Source of the DNA: JAWKSY01 sp041402125 | GTDB lineage: Bacteria > Planctomycetota > GCA-002687715 > DRQF01 | NCBI GenBank assembly: GCA_041402125.1 | Contig: JAWKSY010000002.1 | Coordinates: forward strand, 310,001-374,000 | Length of the DNA stretch: 64,000 nucleotides | Direction of reading: 5' to 3' | In this document: in pieces, positions 25,599 through 33,753 of the stretch | Layout of the letters: each line of letters begins with the position of its first letter | Position numbering within the stretch: position 1 is the first letter of the stretch | Translations under genes and position numbers: made by a program | The notes under the pieces: model-generated | Told to the model about the DNA's origin: nothing | Database searches by the model: none | The model's input: the letters and a program-made list of their open reading frames with translations, nothing else

Positions 25599-27578
25599 TC
25601 AGGGGACGCGGAGCTCGATCTCGGCCGTCCGGCCGGGGAGGATCGTCACCGAGACGCTCGGGGCGTCCTCCGCGTCCTCGAGCTGGAAGCCGAGGTCGAC
25701 GACGTAGCTGCCGGGCTCGACGGCGCGGAACCGGAAGCGTCCCCGGGCGTCGCTGAAGGCGCGCGCGACCTGCTCCGAGAGGATCATCCTCGAGATGGCG
25801 TCGCCGGCGTCGTCGGCGATCCCGCCCCGGAGTCCGACCTCGACGCCGGCGCGCGGGCGCCCCTCGGCGTCGACCACGACGCCCTCGATGAACCCCACCG
25901 GCGGCAGTTGCAGCTCGAGAGAGTCCAGCCCGTCCGGCCCGATCGTGAATTCGAAGGGCGAGGAGGTGCCGAACTCCTCGTGGCGAGCGCTGATCGCGTA
26001 GCGGGCGCCCGGGGTCAGGCCTCCCAGGTCGAAGCGTCCCTCCGCATCGGCCGTCGCCTCGAGATTCTGGGCGGGGTGGAGGCGGGCGACGCCGTTCGCC
26101 GGGTCGGAGAGGGACAGGCTCCCGGAGGCGAGCTCACGCTCGGCCAGCTCGGCGTCGCCGGCGTAGTCGAGCAGTCGCGCGGAGACCACGGCGCCATCCG
26201 CGCCGCCGCCGCCGTGGCGACGCACCTGCCCCGAGACGCGCACCTCCGGCGGGACCTCGATCACGACGAAACGGAGTTCGCCGCTCTGCATCGCCGTGGT
26301 CTCGAAGTACCCCTCGGCGTGGCCCGCGAAGCGCGCCTGGACGCGCAGCCCGGAGGCTCCGAGTCCCTCGACGAGGAAGAGCCCCGGGCCGGGCGTCTCG
26401 CGCAGCGCGCTCGCCGCCTCCTCGCCGCGCAGGATCCGCGCCTCGCTCTCCCGGCCGCGCCCGAGGTACTCGGTGAGCTCGAGGGAGAGGGGTTCCAGCT
26501 CGCGTCCGCTCGCCGCGTCCCGGAGGCGCGCGCCGAAGCGACCGGCGTCCGGCAGCACGATCTCGAGGTCGTTCTCGTCGGGGCGCAGCACGCGATCACG
26601 CGGCGCGAGGAATCCGGGCCGGCTGACGAACAGGCGATGCGCGCGCGGCGTCAGGTCGGCGAGCTCGAACCGGCCGTCGGCGCCCGAGCGCGCGCGACGC
26701 GACAAGCGGTCGAGAAGGAGGGCGTCCTCCGCCGCGAAGCCGGTCGGATCGAGACGGATCAGGGCGCCGGAGACCGCACCGCCCCGCTCGTCGCGGACCA
26801 CGCCGCGGAGCGTCCGGCCGCGGGAGAGGCGCACCTCGACGGGCGCGGTGTCGGGGCCGACGATCACGTCGCGCGCGGCCCAGGGGAGGAAACCCTCCGC
26901 CTCGATCAGGATCTGTTGCGCTCCGGGCGCCAGCCCCTCCGCGCGGGCCGTTCCTGCGATGTCGGTGGCGATCGTCCGGGCGGCGGCCTCGTCGATGCCG
27001 GCGAGGAAGATGCCGCCGTCGCGGCGGTCGCGGCCGCGGCGACGGAAGGGTCCCACCTGGACGGCGGCTCCGACGACGGGTCGGTCGTCCTCGTCGCGAA
27101 CGCGGACGTCGAGATGGCAGCCCGGGGCCAGCACGACGTCTCCGAGGTCCGTCGCCCGTCCGGTGAAGAGGAGATCCTCGCGAAGCCCGTCGATGCGTCC
27201 CGGCGCCTTCGCGCGGAGGTCCGCGCCGAGGTAGTGCTCGACGGCGAAGGAGAAGCGTCCGGTCGCGTCGGCGCGGAGACGCCGCGGCGGCGGGACGACG
27301 AGCGTCTCCGGCGCGCCGGGCGGGGCGCGGAAGGTCAGGGTGACGTCCGCCGCGACGGGGGCGCCGGTCTCGTCGACGCAGCGGCCCGAGAGATCGGCCG
27401 CGCCGACGGCCTCGGGTTCGGCGGGGCCCGCCTCGCGACGGGTCGCGCGGGGAGCCTCCGTCGGTGCGGTCTCGTCGCGCGTCGCGACCTCGCCGTCCTC
27501 GCTCCGGAGCGAGGACCACAGGGTGATCCCGGCGGCGGCGGCCGCCAGGACCAGGAGCGCGATCAGGAGTTTCTGCAT
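25599..27578 (-). CDS. Exported protein with carboxypeptidase-regulatory-like repeats
   Basis: A 659-residue protein with an N-terminal membrane segment (residues 3-23), then a chain of about six beta-sandwich modules. Each has the carboxypeptidase-regulatory-like pattern 'G.V.DE.G.PV..A.V…DA.GRF…..L.PG.Y.L': for example 'LSGRCVDETGAPVAADVTL', 'TLRGVVRDERGGAVSGALIRL', 'GADGRFELADLTPRAHRL' and 'IEGVVVDAEGRPRAGVEVGL'. Such modules serve as scaffolds or binding domains in exported proteins. No catalytic domain is attached. Divergent from the TPR gene at 27694. Confidence 0.8.
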   Translation of the reverse strand: MQKLLIALLVLAAAAAGITLWSSLRSEDGEVATRDETAPTEAPRATRREAGPAEPEAVGAADLSGRCVDETGAPVAADVTLTFRAPPGAPETLVVPPPRRLRADATGRFSFAVEHYLGADLRAKAPGRIDGLREDLLFTGRATDLGDVVLAPGCHLDVRVRDEDDRPVVGAAVQVGPFRRRGRDRRDGGIFLAGIDEAAARTIATDIAGTARAEGLAPGAQQILIEAEGFLPWAARDVIVGPDTAPVEVRLSRGRTLRGVVRDERGGAVSGALIRLDPTGFAAEDALLLDRLSRRARSGADGRFELADLTPRAHRLFVSRPGFLAPRDRVLRPDENDLEIVLPDAGRFGARLRDAASGRELEPLSLELTEYLGRGRESEARILRGEEAASALRETPGPGLFLVEGLGASGLRVQARFAGHAEGYFETTAMQSGELRFVVIEVPPEVRVSGQVRRHGGGGADGAVVSARLLDYAGDAELAERELASGSLSLSDPANGVARLHPAQNLEATADAEGRFDLGGLTPGARYAISARHEEFGTSSPFEFTIGPDGLDSLELQLPPVGFIEGVVVDAEGRPRAGVEVGLRGGIADDAGDAISRMILSEQVARAFSDARGRFRFRAVEPGSYVVDLGFQLEDAEDAPSVSVTILPGRTAEIELRVP

Positions 27579-27693
27579 CCGTCACCTCGCTTCGAAGACG
27601 CGCATGATCCGCCGTAGTATACAGTCGTCCGTCGCTTCGACCCGAGAGGGAGAGCGGCGATCGTCGCGCCCGGGTTCATCCCCACGGAGTTGC

Positions 27694-29025
27694 ATGAAGA
27701 TGTCGATCCCCTCTCCTTTCCTGCGCGTCCTCGTGCTGCTCCTCGTCGTCGCGCCGGCGGTCCTCGCGCAGCGGGACGACTCGGCCGAAGCGCGCTTCGA
27801 GCGGGGCAAGAAGGCCTTCGACCGGATGGAGGTCGAGGGCGCCCGGGAGGAACTCGAGGCCGCGCTGGCGGTCACCGAGGGCCCGCTCGCGGCGCCCCGG
27901 AAGCTCGAGGCCGAACGTCTCCTCGGCCTGATCGCCCAGTACGCGCAGCGCACGGCGGACGCCGTCACGTGGAACACCCGCGCCCTCGCGACCCTCACCG
28001 GAATCGAGGGCGTGAAGTCACCGGCGCTCGTGCCGCTGCTCGTGGAGCTCGCCCGCTCGCTCAAGGACGACGGCCAGCTTCCCGAGTCGCTGGCCCCGCT
28101 CGAACGAGCCCTCGTCCTCCTCGCGCCGGCGGCCGAGACCGAGGGCGAGCGGATCGCGGCGATCCGCTTCGACCTCGCGCGCTCGGCCAAGCTCGCCGGT
28201 CGTCGGGAGCTCGCGCTCGACAACTTCCTCCTCTACCTCGCGGCCCGGGAGAAGGCGCTCGGTCCGGACTCGGGCGACCTCGCCTACCCGCTCGAACAGA
28301 TCGCGGCCCTCCAGATCGGCCTCGGACGCAAGAAGGACGCCCTCGCGACCTGGGAGCGCTGGATGGCCCTCTTCGAGAAGCTCAAGGGACCGAAGAGCCC
28401 GGCCCTCTGCCGCGGTCTCGACGCCACGAGTCGGCTCCGGATCGCGCTGGGTGACGCCGACGGCGCCGAGAAGGACGTCCAGCGCTGGCTGTCCCTCCTC
28501 CTGAAGGTCACCGTCGAGCACCCCGAGATCGCGACCGCCGAGCACCGCTTCTCGATGCTCGAGGACGCGCGCGGCAATCACGAGGAGGCGCTCCGTCACC
28601 TCGACGCGGCGCTCCTGCAGACTCGCAAGATCCGCGGGCCGGGGGCGCTCGCCTTCGGGAAGTTCCAGCTCGATCGGGCCGACCTGCTCCGGCGCATGAA
28701 GCGGCTCGACGAGGCGCTCGCCGCGGCCGAGACCGGCTGCGCGATCCTGGTGAAGAAGCGCGCGGGAGACGACGTGGAAGTCGTCCTCGGCTTCCTCGAA
28801 CGGGGCCGGGTCCACCTCGATCGCGAGGAATGGGATCTGGCGGCCGCCGACTTCCGCCGCGTCACCGGGTCCTGGGAGCGGATCGGAGGTCCGAAGCATC
28901 CCGCGCTCGCCGAGCCGCTCGGCTTCCTCGCCACCGCCCTCGAGAAGAAGGGCGGGGAGGAGGCGGCGAAGGAGGCGGCCGCGCTGCGCGGGCGCGTGAA
29001 GGAGATCGAGGCCGCCGCGCGCTGA
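27694..29025 (+). CDS. Exported TPR-repeat protein
   Basis: About 443 residues from ATG 27694, where a signal peptide starts (…LLVVAPAVLAQ). The mature protein is helical with TPR-like 34-residue periodicity ('ARFERGKKAFDRMEVEGAREELEAAL', 'AERLLGLIAQYAQRTADAVTWNTRAL', 'LFEKLKGPKSPALCRGLDATSRLRIALGD'), as in kinesin-light-chain-type TPRs. The role is likely a protein-binding scaffold in the periplasm. Its last codons (K-E-I-E-A-A-A-R-stop) are also the first bases of each copy of the tandem repeat that follows. A possible -10 box TAGTAT lies at 27615-27620. Confidence 0.8.
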   Translation: MKMSIPSPFLRVLVLLLVVAPAVLAQRDDSAEARFERGKKAFDRMEVEGAREELEAALAVTEGPLAAPRKLEAERLLGLIAQYAQRTADAVTWNTRALATLTGIEGVKSPALVPLLVELARSLKDDGQLPESLAPLERALVLLAPAAETEGERIAAIRFDLARSAKLAGRRELALDNFLLYLAAREKALGPDSGDLAYPLEQIAALQIGLGRKKDALATWERWMALFEKLKGPKSPALCRGLDATSRLRIALGDADGAEKDVQRWLSLLLKVTVEHPEIATAEHRFSMLEDARGNHEEALRHLDAALLQTRKIRGPGALAFGKFQLDRADLLRRMKRLDEALAAAETGCAILVKKRAGDDVEVVLGFLERGRVHLDREEWDLAAADFRRVTGSWERIGGPKHPALAEPLGFLATALEKKGGEEAAKEAAALRGRVKEIEAAAR

Positions 29026-29115
29026 TCCCGGCGGAGCCGGGGTGCCGGCACGGCGCCCCTCACCGGGTGAGCCTTTTGGGCGAGCCGGTTTCGAATGCGG
29101 GCGCGGTGGAACGGA

Positions 29116-29226
29116 GATGCGAGTACGGTGCCAGTCACCGGATGAGCATTTCCGGGCGAGTCGGCTTCGCATGCGGATGCGGTGGAACGGAAATGCTCAT
29201 CCGGTGACTGGCACCGTACTCGCATC
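29116..29226. repeat. 39-bp perfect inverted repeat (unit 1 hairpin)
   Basis: Bases 29116-29154 are the exact reverse complement of 29188-29226, with a 33-base loop. The arms contain GGTGCCAGTCACC, itself a small hairpin (GGTG/CACC). Transcribed, this would be a very stable stem. Confidence 0.9.
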
Positions 29227-29423
29227 GGGAGTCCGGCAGCGCGCGCGCATCGGTGGGGCGAATCGGTCTCATGGACGGGCGGCGAGGATGCGCTCGACCG
29301 GTGCGAAGGAGATCGAGGCCGCCGCGCGTTGATCCGGCAGAGCCGGGGGTGCCGGCACAGGTGCCCTCACCGGGTGAGCCTTTCGGGCGAGCCGGTTTCG
29401 TATGCGGGCGCGGATAGAGCGGA

Positions 29424-29532
29424 GATGCGAGTACGGTGCCAGTCACCGGATGAGCATTCCGGGCGAGTCGGCTACGCGTGCGGGCGCGGTGGAACGGAAA
29501 TGCTCATCGGTGACTGGCACCGTACCCGCATC
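29424..29532. repeat. Inverted repeat, unit 2 hairpin (imperfect)
   Basis: Same structure as in unit 1, with a few differences between arms: one substitution in the GCGAGT/GCGGGT segment, one base missing in the right-arm CCGG, and one T fewer in the left arm. Confidence 0.85.
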
Positions 29533-29726
29533 GGGAGTCCGGCACCGCGCCGGTGGGGCGAATCGGTCTCATGGACGGGCGAGGATGCGCGCTCCCGACC
29601 GATTTGCGTGAAAGGAGATCGAAGCCGCGGCGCGCTGATCCGTCCGGATCAGGGTGCCGGCGACCGCCCCTCACCGGGTGAGCCTTTCGGGCGAGCCGGT
29701 TTCGTATGCGGGCGCGGTGGAATGCA

Positions 29727-29828
29727 GATGCTGTACGGTGCCAGTCACCGGATGAGCATTCCGGGCGAGTCAGTTTCGCATGCGGACGCGGTGGAACGGA
29801 AATGCTCATCAGGCGGCTGGCACCATGC
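29727..29828. repeat. Inverted repeat, unit 3 hairpin (degraded)
   Basis: The left arm still has GTACGGTGCCAGTCACCGG, but the right arm reads AGGCGGCTGGCACCATGC, so the stem has several mismatches. This is the most decayed copy of the array. Confidence 0.75.
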
Positions 29829-29861
29829 CTCTCGGGCGACTCAGACGGCCGCCGAGAAAGA

Positions 29862-29898
29862 GAAAGGGGTCGGACCTCGGTGAGGTCCGACCCCTTTC
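29862..29898. terminator. 17-bp perfect palindrome, likely bidirectional terminator
   Basis: GAAAGGGGTCGGACCTC (29862-29878) pairs perfectly with GAGGTCCGACCCCTTTC (29882-29898) around a 3-base loop. It sits between the convergent TPR and di-haem cytochrome genes. A-rich flank on one side and TTTC on the other fit termination in both directions. It may also be part of the repeat element. Confidence 0.7.
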
Positions 29899-29922
29899 AC
29901 GTGCGCGCGAGGGCGCGTCGGA

Positions 29923-31341
29923 TCAGTTGTTGACGTCCTTGTCCGCCGGTCCGAGATCCTCGCTGGGGTTCTTCGGCGTCCGCAGCGAGCGGAGCAGCGC
30001 GAGGACCTTCAGCTTCTGGCTGTCGGGCAGGTTGGCGAAGTTGTCACGCGCGGTCTGGGCCTCGCCGCCGTGCGCGAGGATCGCGTCGCTGATGGTCAGC
30101 GCGCGGCCGTCGTGCAGGTAGGGGGCGGTGTCCGCGACGCCCCAGAGGCGCATCGTCGTGAACTCGGCGTCGAGCGGCGAACCGAAGGACTCGGTGAGGC
30201 CCGGGCCCATGTCGTGACGCTTGAGGTCGGCGAAGCAGTTCACCGCGACGCCGGCGCCCGGCACGTTCTGGAAGCGCATCGGGTTCGACTTCAGGTTCAC
30301 GCTCATGTAGACGTTGGCCGACGGGTCGGTCGGGTCGTCGGGGAACGAGAAGGTGTGCGTGTTCGAGTCGGTCGTCAGGACCGGCTTGTGGCACTCGGCG
30401 CAGCCGATCGAGGCGAAGATCTGGAGGCCCTGGGCCGCGCCCCACTTGGGCTTGAACTGCGGCTTCGGCTGCATGTTGGCGAAGACGTGGAGGACCGACA
30501 TCTCGCCGATCATGAGCTCGTCGGTGACGCCGTCGTTGTCGCCGTCGACGCCGCTGCCGACGACCTCTTCCGGCTCCATGCCGAAGTGGAACTGCATCGC
30601 GCCGCGGTCGAAGTCGCGGGTCGTGTGGTTCTCACCCTTGCGACCGAAGGGACGGACGACGAGATCCTCGTCGACGCCCTCGACGCCGCTGTAGTCGAAG
30701 TCGGTGCCGTCGTAGCTGATGTGGCCGAAGCTGACACTGTGCGTGAGCAGCGAGACGACGGTCCCCGGGTTGGCGAAGGCCTGGGCCTTGGCGGCGAGCA
30801 GGTCGGTCGTCATCTCCTTGCCGAGGGCCTCGATGCCGCCCGCGCCGAAGAGGAAGGGCGGGTTGATCAGGCGTCCGTTGTAGTTCGCGAAGCCGTTGTT
30901 GTCGCTGTCGTCGACGTCGATCTCGGTCGCCATGAACAGCGCGCTGTTCGCGATGCCGGCGACGCCGCCGATGCCCAGCTCGGCGGGAATCGACGAGTTG
31001 CTGACGACGCCGTGGCACTCCTGGCAGGTCTGGGCGTCGAGGCCGTTGACGCGCAGGAAGGTGCCGTTGTTCTGGAGCGACGGGCGGTTCGGGAAGCTCG
31101 TGTGGTCGGGGTTGTTGACGTCGTAATTGACGCCGTAGCCGTCGAGCTTGTTGAAGGGCGTCGTGAAGATGCGCCGACCCTCGCGGCGGATCTGGTGGAC
31201 GTTCATGCCACCGCCGGTGACGTCGGCCTGCGTGATGCGGTTGCCGAGGTTCGGGTCGTGGCCGACCTGAGCCGACACGACGCCGGCGAGAAAGAGCGAC
31301 ATGAGCACGGGGAGTGCCGCACTTGATGCGCGGAACGTCAT
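29923..31341 (-). CDS. Exported di-haem cytochrome / di-haem oxidoreductase-like protein
   Basis: A 472-residue protein with a signal peptide (…FLAGVVSAQ) and GGGAGGAAG upstream of ATG 31341. Two CXXCH motifs are visible: CQECH (about residue 107) and CAECH (about 330). The C-terminal 'KRHDMGPGL…FTTMRLWGVADTAPYLHDGRALTISDAILAHGGEA' is typical of di-haem peroxidase/oxidoreductase proteins (MauG/DUF1111 type), supplying distal haem ligands. It should act in periplasmic redox chemistry; substrate unknown. Confidence 0.85.
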   Translation of the reverse strand: MTFRASSAALPVLMSLFLAGVVSAQVGHDPNLGNRITQADVTGGGMNVHQIRREGRRIFTTPFNKLDGYGVNYDVNNPDHTSFPNRPSLQNNGTFLRVNGLDAQTCQECHGVVSNSSIPAELGIGGVAGIANSALFMATEIDVDDSDNNGFANYNGRLINPPFLFGAGGIEALGKEMTTDLLAAKAQAFANPGTVVSLLTHSVSFGHISYDGTDFDYSGVEGVDEDLVVRPFGRKGENHTTRDFDRGAMQFHFGMEPEEVVGSGVDGDNDGVTDELMIGEMSVLHVFANMQPKPQFKPKWGAAQGLQIFASIGCAECHKPVLTTDSNTHTFSFPDDPTDPSANVYMSVNLKSNPMRFQNVPGAGVAVNCFADLKRHDMGPGLTESFGSPLDAEFTTMRLWGVADTAPYLHDGRALTISDAILAHGGEAQTARDNFANLPDSQKLKVLALLRSLRTPKNPSEDLGPADKDVNN

Positions 31342-31700
31342 GGTTGCTTCCTCCCAAGGGGCAGGATCGGGACCCAGGGGTCGTACCGGATTACTGGCGC
31401 ATTGGAAAACGGCGACCCGTGGGGAAGCCGGGTCGTCCGCAGGATACCCGATGGCCCATGCCGCGGACGCGGGCGAAGTTACGCGGAACGCGTGGGATTT
31501 GCGGGGAAGAAGGCGCCTGGCGGCGAATGAGATCCAGTCTCAGATGCGGTGTCTCCGCGCCTCGGATCGAGTTCGAACGCGACGACGGCGGGCGCGCCGG
31601 TCGGAAGGAGGGTATCGAGGCGGAGATACGCCGATGGGGGCCGGCGCGAGTCGACGGAGTCGCGTCGGATCGACGGCGGAGAGGAGCCCTTCGAGGTCGG
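31342..31700. other. Intergenic region, no gene seen
   Basis: About 360 bases between the di-haem cytochrome start and the BamA-like gene's stop, both on the minus strand. Open frames here have no family resemblance. It probably holds the promoter of the cytochrome gene. Confidence 0.4.
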
Positions 31701-33638
31701 TCAGAAGCTGAAGCCGAAGCCGAAGTGGATCTGGAAGCTCGAGTCGGCGGCGAAGCGGCGTCCGGGGTTGATCGCGAAGTCGAGACGCAAGGGGCCGACG
31801 GGCAGGTAGTAGCGGAGACCGACTCCGATCGCGTGGCCGAAGGGGCCGCCGAAGTCGAAGGAGTCCCGGCCCACGGTGCCGAGCTCGTAGAACAAGGCGC
31901 CGTGAAGATCGCCGATCAGGCGGTGGCGCAGCTCGACGTGGGCGTCGAGCACGCTCAGACCGCCCAGCGGGTCGCCCCCGGGGTCGAAGGGTCCGAGCTC
32001 GGACTCGCCGAAGGAGCGGATCGTGGACTCGCCGCCGAGGAAGTAGCGCTCCTGGATCGGGAGGTTCGGAGCGTCGTCGAGGATGTGCCGTGTCGCGGCC
32101 CGGAAGCCGAAGGCGAGGACCGCGTCCTCCCAGAGTTCCTCGTGGTGGAACCAGCTCGCGCTGAGCTCGATGAAGTCCAGGTCGGCGAGGAGCGCGGGGC
32201 TGCTCCAGAAGGTCCCGGCCTGCAGGACGCCGCCCGCCGTCGGCAGCACCGGATCGTCCCGCGTGTCGCGACGGTAGCTCAGGAAGAGACCCGCCTCGCG
32301 GGAGTCGCCCTCGGCCGCGACGTCGTCCGGCAGCTCCGCCGTCACCTCCGTCACCGAGCTGAAGACGAAGCGGTAGCCGCCCGTGAGCGAGCTCTGCTCG
32401 TCGAAGTCGTGGCGCAGCGAGAGCGCGAAGTCGAGGGACGAGCGCGTGAAGCTCGGTTCGACGCGATACTCGGTGCCCGCCGTCGCGCGCAGGACGTTCG
32501 GGCGTCCGAGGAGATAGGGATCGGTGATTCCCACCTCGAAGCGCGCCGACTTCAGGGACCCCTGCAGCTCCGCATCGAGGACGCGTCCGACGCCGAAGAG
32601 GTTGCGATCGCGGTAGTGGACGCCGCCGCGCAGGAGCTCGTAGCTCCCGAAGCCGCCGAAGAACTCGACGCTGCGGGCCTCGGCCTCGGTGGGGGTGACC
32701 ACCACGTCGGCCGGCTGGCGCCCGGCGTCGCCCTCGCCCTCGACGGGGACGATCTTCACGTCCACGCGCTGGAGGATGCCCGACTCGTAGAGGCGGTCGA
32801 TCGCGGCGTCGAGCTCCGACTGGGCGATCGGTTCGCCCTCGCGGAGGTCCATGAGCTCGCGCAGGAACTCGGGGGCGGTGCGTTCGGTCTCGCCGATCTC
32901 GACCGCGCGGAGGGCGTGGCGGGGGCCGGGTCGGATCTCGAAGGTCACGCGGGCGACGGCGGATTCCCGGTCGAGCTCCGTGCGGGTGGAGACCTCGCCC
33001 CGGTGGTGCCCCCGCTCCTTCAGGACCCCGCGGAAGACGGCCGCGACCTCGGCCGGACGCCGCGTGTGGAACACGCGCTCGTCGGCGGGGGGGAGTCGCC
33101 GGCGCAGCTCCTCGCGGAGGTCCGCCTCGATGTCGGTGTCGAGCGGCGCGAACTCGAGCGACCAGCGCCGGCCGAGGGCGACGGCGACGAGCGGTCGGGC
33201 CGCGGCGCCGTCCTCGGCGATGCGGGGCTCGACCTCGGTCATCTCGACCTCGTGGAAGCCGGCCAGCAGCGCGGCCGCCTCCATCTGGGAGGCGGCCTCC
33301 GAGAGCACGGTCTCGCGGAAGGGCTCGCCGACGAGCGGCTCGACGAAGCGCCGCAGGTCGAGCCCTTCGGCCGGCCCCGTCACCTCGACGTCGACCTCGG
33401 TCACCGTGCAGACCGGTCCCTCCTCGATCTCGAAGACGATCTCGGACGCGGTCGCGGCGTCGGGGTCGGCGACGGGACGGACGGCGGCGCGAGGGCGCCC
33501 CGACTGACGGATCCGACGACGCATGGCGTAGGCCGCGTCGTCGAGGTCGGCGAAGCGCCGATGCTCGCGGAAAGCCGCGAGCTCGCGACGCGCGGTGAAG
33601 AAAGTCGCGGTCAGGACGGCGTCGTTGCCGCGCAGCAC
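31701..33638 (-). CDS. BamA/TamA-family outer-membrane protein
   Basis: 645 residues from the GTG at 33638, but the reading frame continues to about 33743 and there encodes RRRLLAAAC-SSSPP, a lipoprotein-like signal. The true start is therefore upstream and is not visible, perhaps because of the frame damage nearby. The N-terminal half holds POTRA-type modules ('VEVTGPAEGLDLRRFVEPLVGEPF', 'VTFEIRPGPRHALRAVEIG', 'ELDAAIDRLYESGILQRVDV'). The second half is a D15-type beta-barrel ('RGGVHYRDRNLFGVGR', 'ERYFLGGESTIRSFGE', 'GVGLRYYLPVGPLRLDFA') ending in FGFSF, the barrel's C-terminal aromatic. It is directly downstream of TamB, so a TamA-like partner in outer-membrane assembly or lipid transport is likely. 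Confidence 0.88.
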   Translation of the reverse strand: MLRGNDAVLTATFFTARRELAAFREHRRFADLDDAAYAMRRRIRQSGRPRAAVRPVADPDAATASEIVFEIEEGPVCTVTEVDVEVTGPAEGLDLRRFVEPLVGEPFRETVLSEAASQMEAAALLAGFHEVEMTEVEPRIAEDGAAARPLVAVALGRRWSLEFAPLDTDIEADLREELRRRLPPADERVFHTRRPAEVAAVFRGVLKERGHHRGEVSTRTELDRESAVARVTFEIRPGPRHALRAVEIGETERTAPEFLRELMDLREGEPIAQSELDAAIDRLYESGILQRVDVKIVPVEGEGDAGRQPADVVVTPTEAEARSVEFFGGFGSYELLRGGVHYRDRNLFGVGRVLDAELQGSLKSARFEVGITDPYLLGRPNVLRATAGTEYRVEPSFTRSSLDFALSLRHDFDEQSSLTGGYRFVFSSVTEVTAELPDDVAAEGDSREAGLFLSYRRDTRDDPVLPTAGGVLQAGTFWSSPALLADLDFIELSASWFHHEELWEDAVLAFGFRAATRHILDDAPNLPIQERYFLGGESTIRSFGESELGPFDPGGDPLGGLSVLDAHVELRHRLIGDLHGALFYELGTVGRDSFDFGGPFGHAIGVGLRYYLPVGPLRLDFAINPGRRFAADSSFQIHFGFGFSF

Positions 33639-33753
33639 GACCGGCGGCCCCGTGGGCGCGTCTTCCGACGCGACGGAGCGTCGGTCGCGCGGAGGCGACG
33701 ACGAGCAGGCGGCCGCGAGGAGGCGCCGCCGCGATCGGGATCGATCGGGCCGT

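Larger units (their letters stand above)
28999..29850. repeat. Three tandem ~306-bp palindromic units
   Basis: Unit 1 is 28999-29305, unit 2 is 29306-29611, and unit 3 starts at 29612 and fades out near 29850. Every unit starts with the TPR gene's last codons and stop (AAGGAGATCGA… to TGA). It then contains two ~75-bp sub-repeats (starts at 29061 and 29136; 29368 and 29444; 29672 and 29746) and a long hairpin. Units 1 and 2 also share a tail with GGCGAATCGGTCTCATGGAC; unit 3 lacks it. Copies differ by scattered substitutions and small indels. Open frames through it are by-products of the repetition. The composition resembles REP/RAYT-type or MITE elements, but no transposase is present in the window. 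Confidence 0.9.

Noticed and set aside
29061..29820. CRISPR-like array
   Set aside because: Repeats are too long (75 and 306 bp), intervening sequence is itself repeated rather than unique, and there are no cas genes.
29182..29883. A 233-codon open frame through the tandem repeats
   Set aside because: Its Cys/His/Arg-rich sequence repeats because the DNA repeats, it has no ribosome-binding site, and no stop falls in phase with the ~306-bp unit. Not a credible protein.
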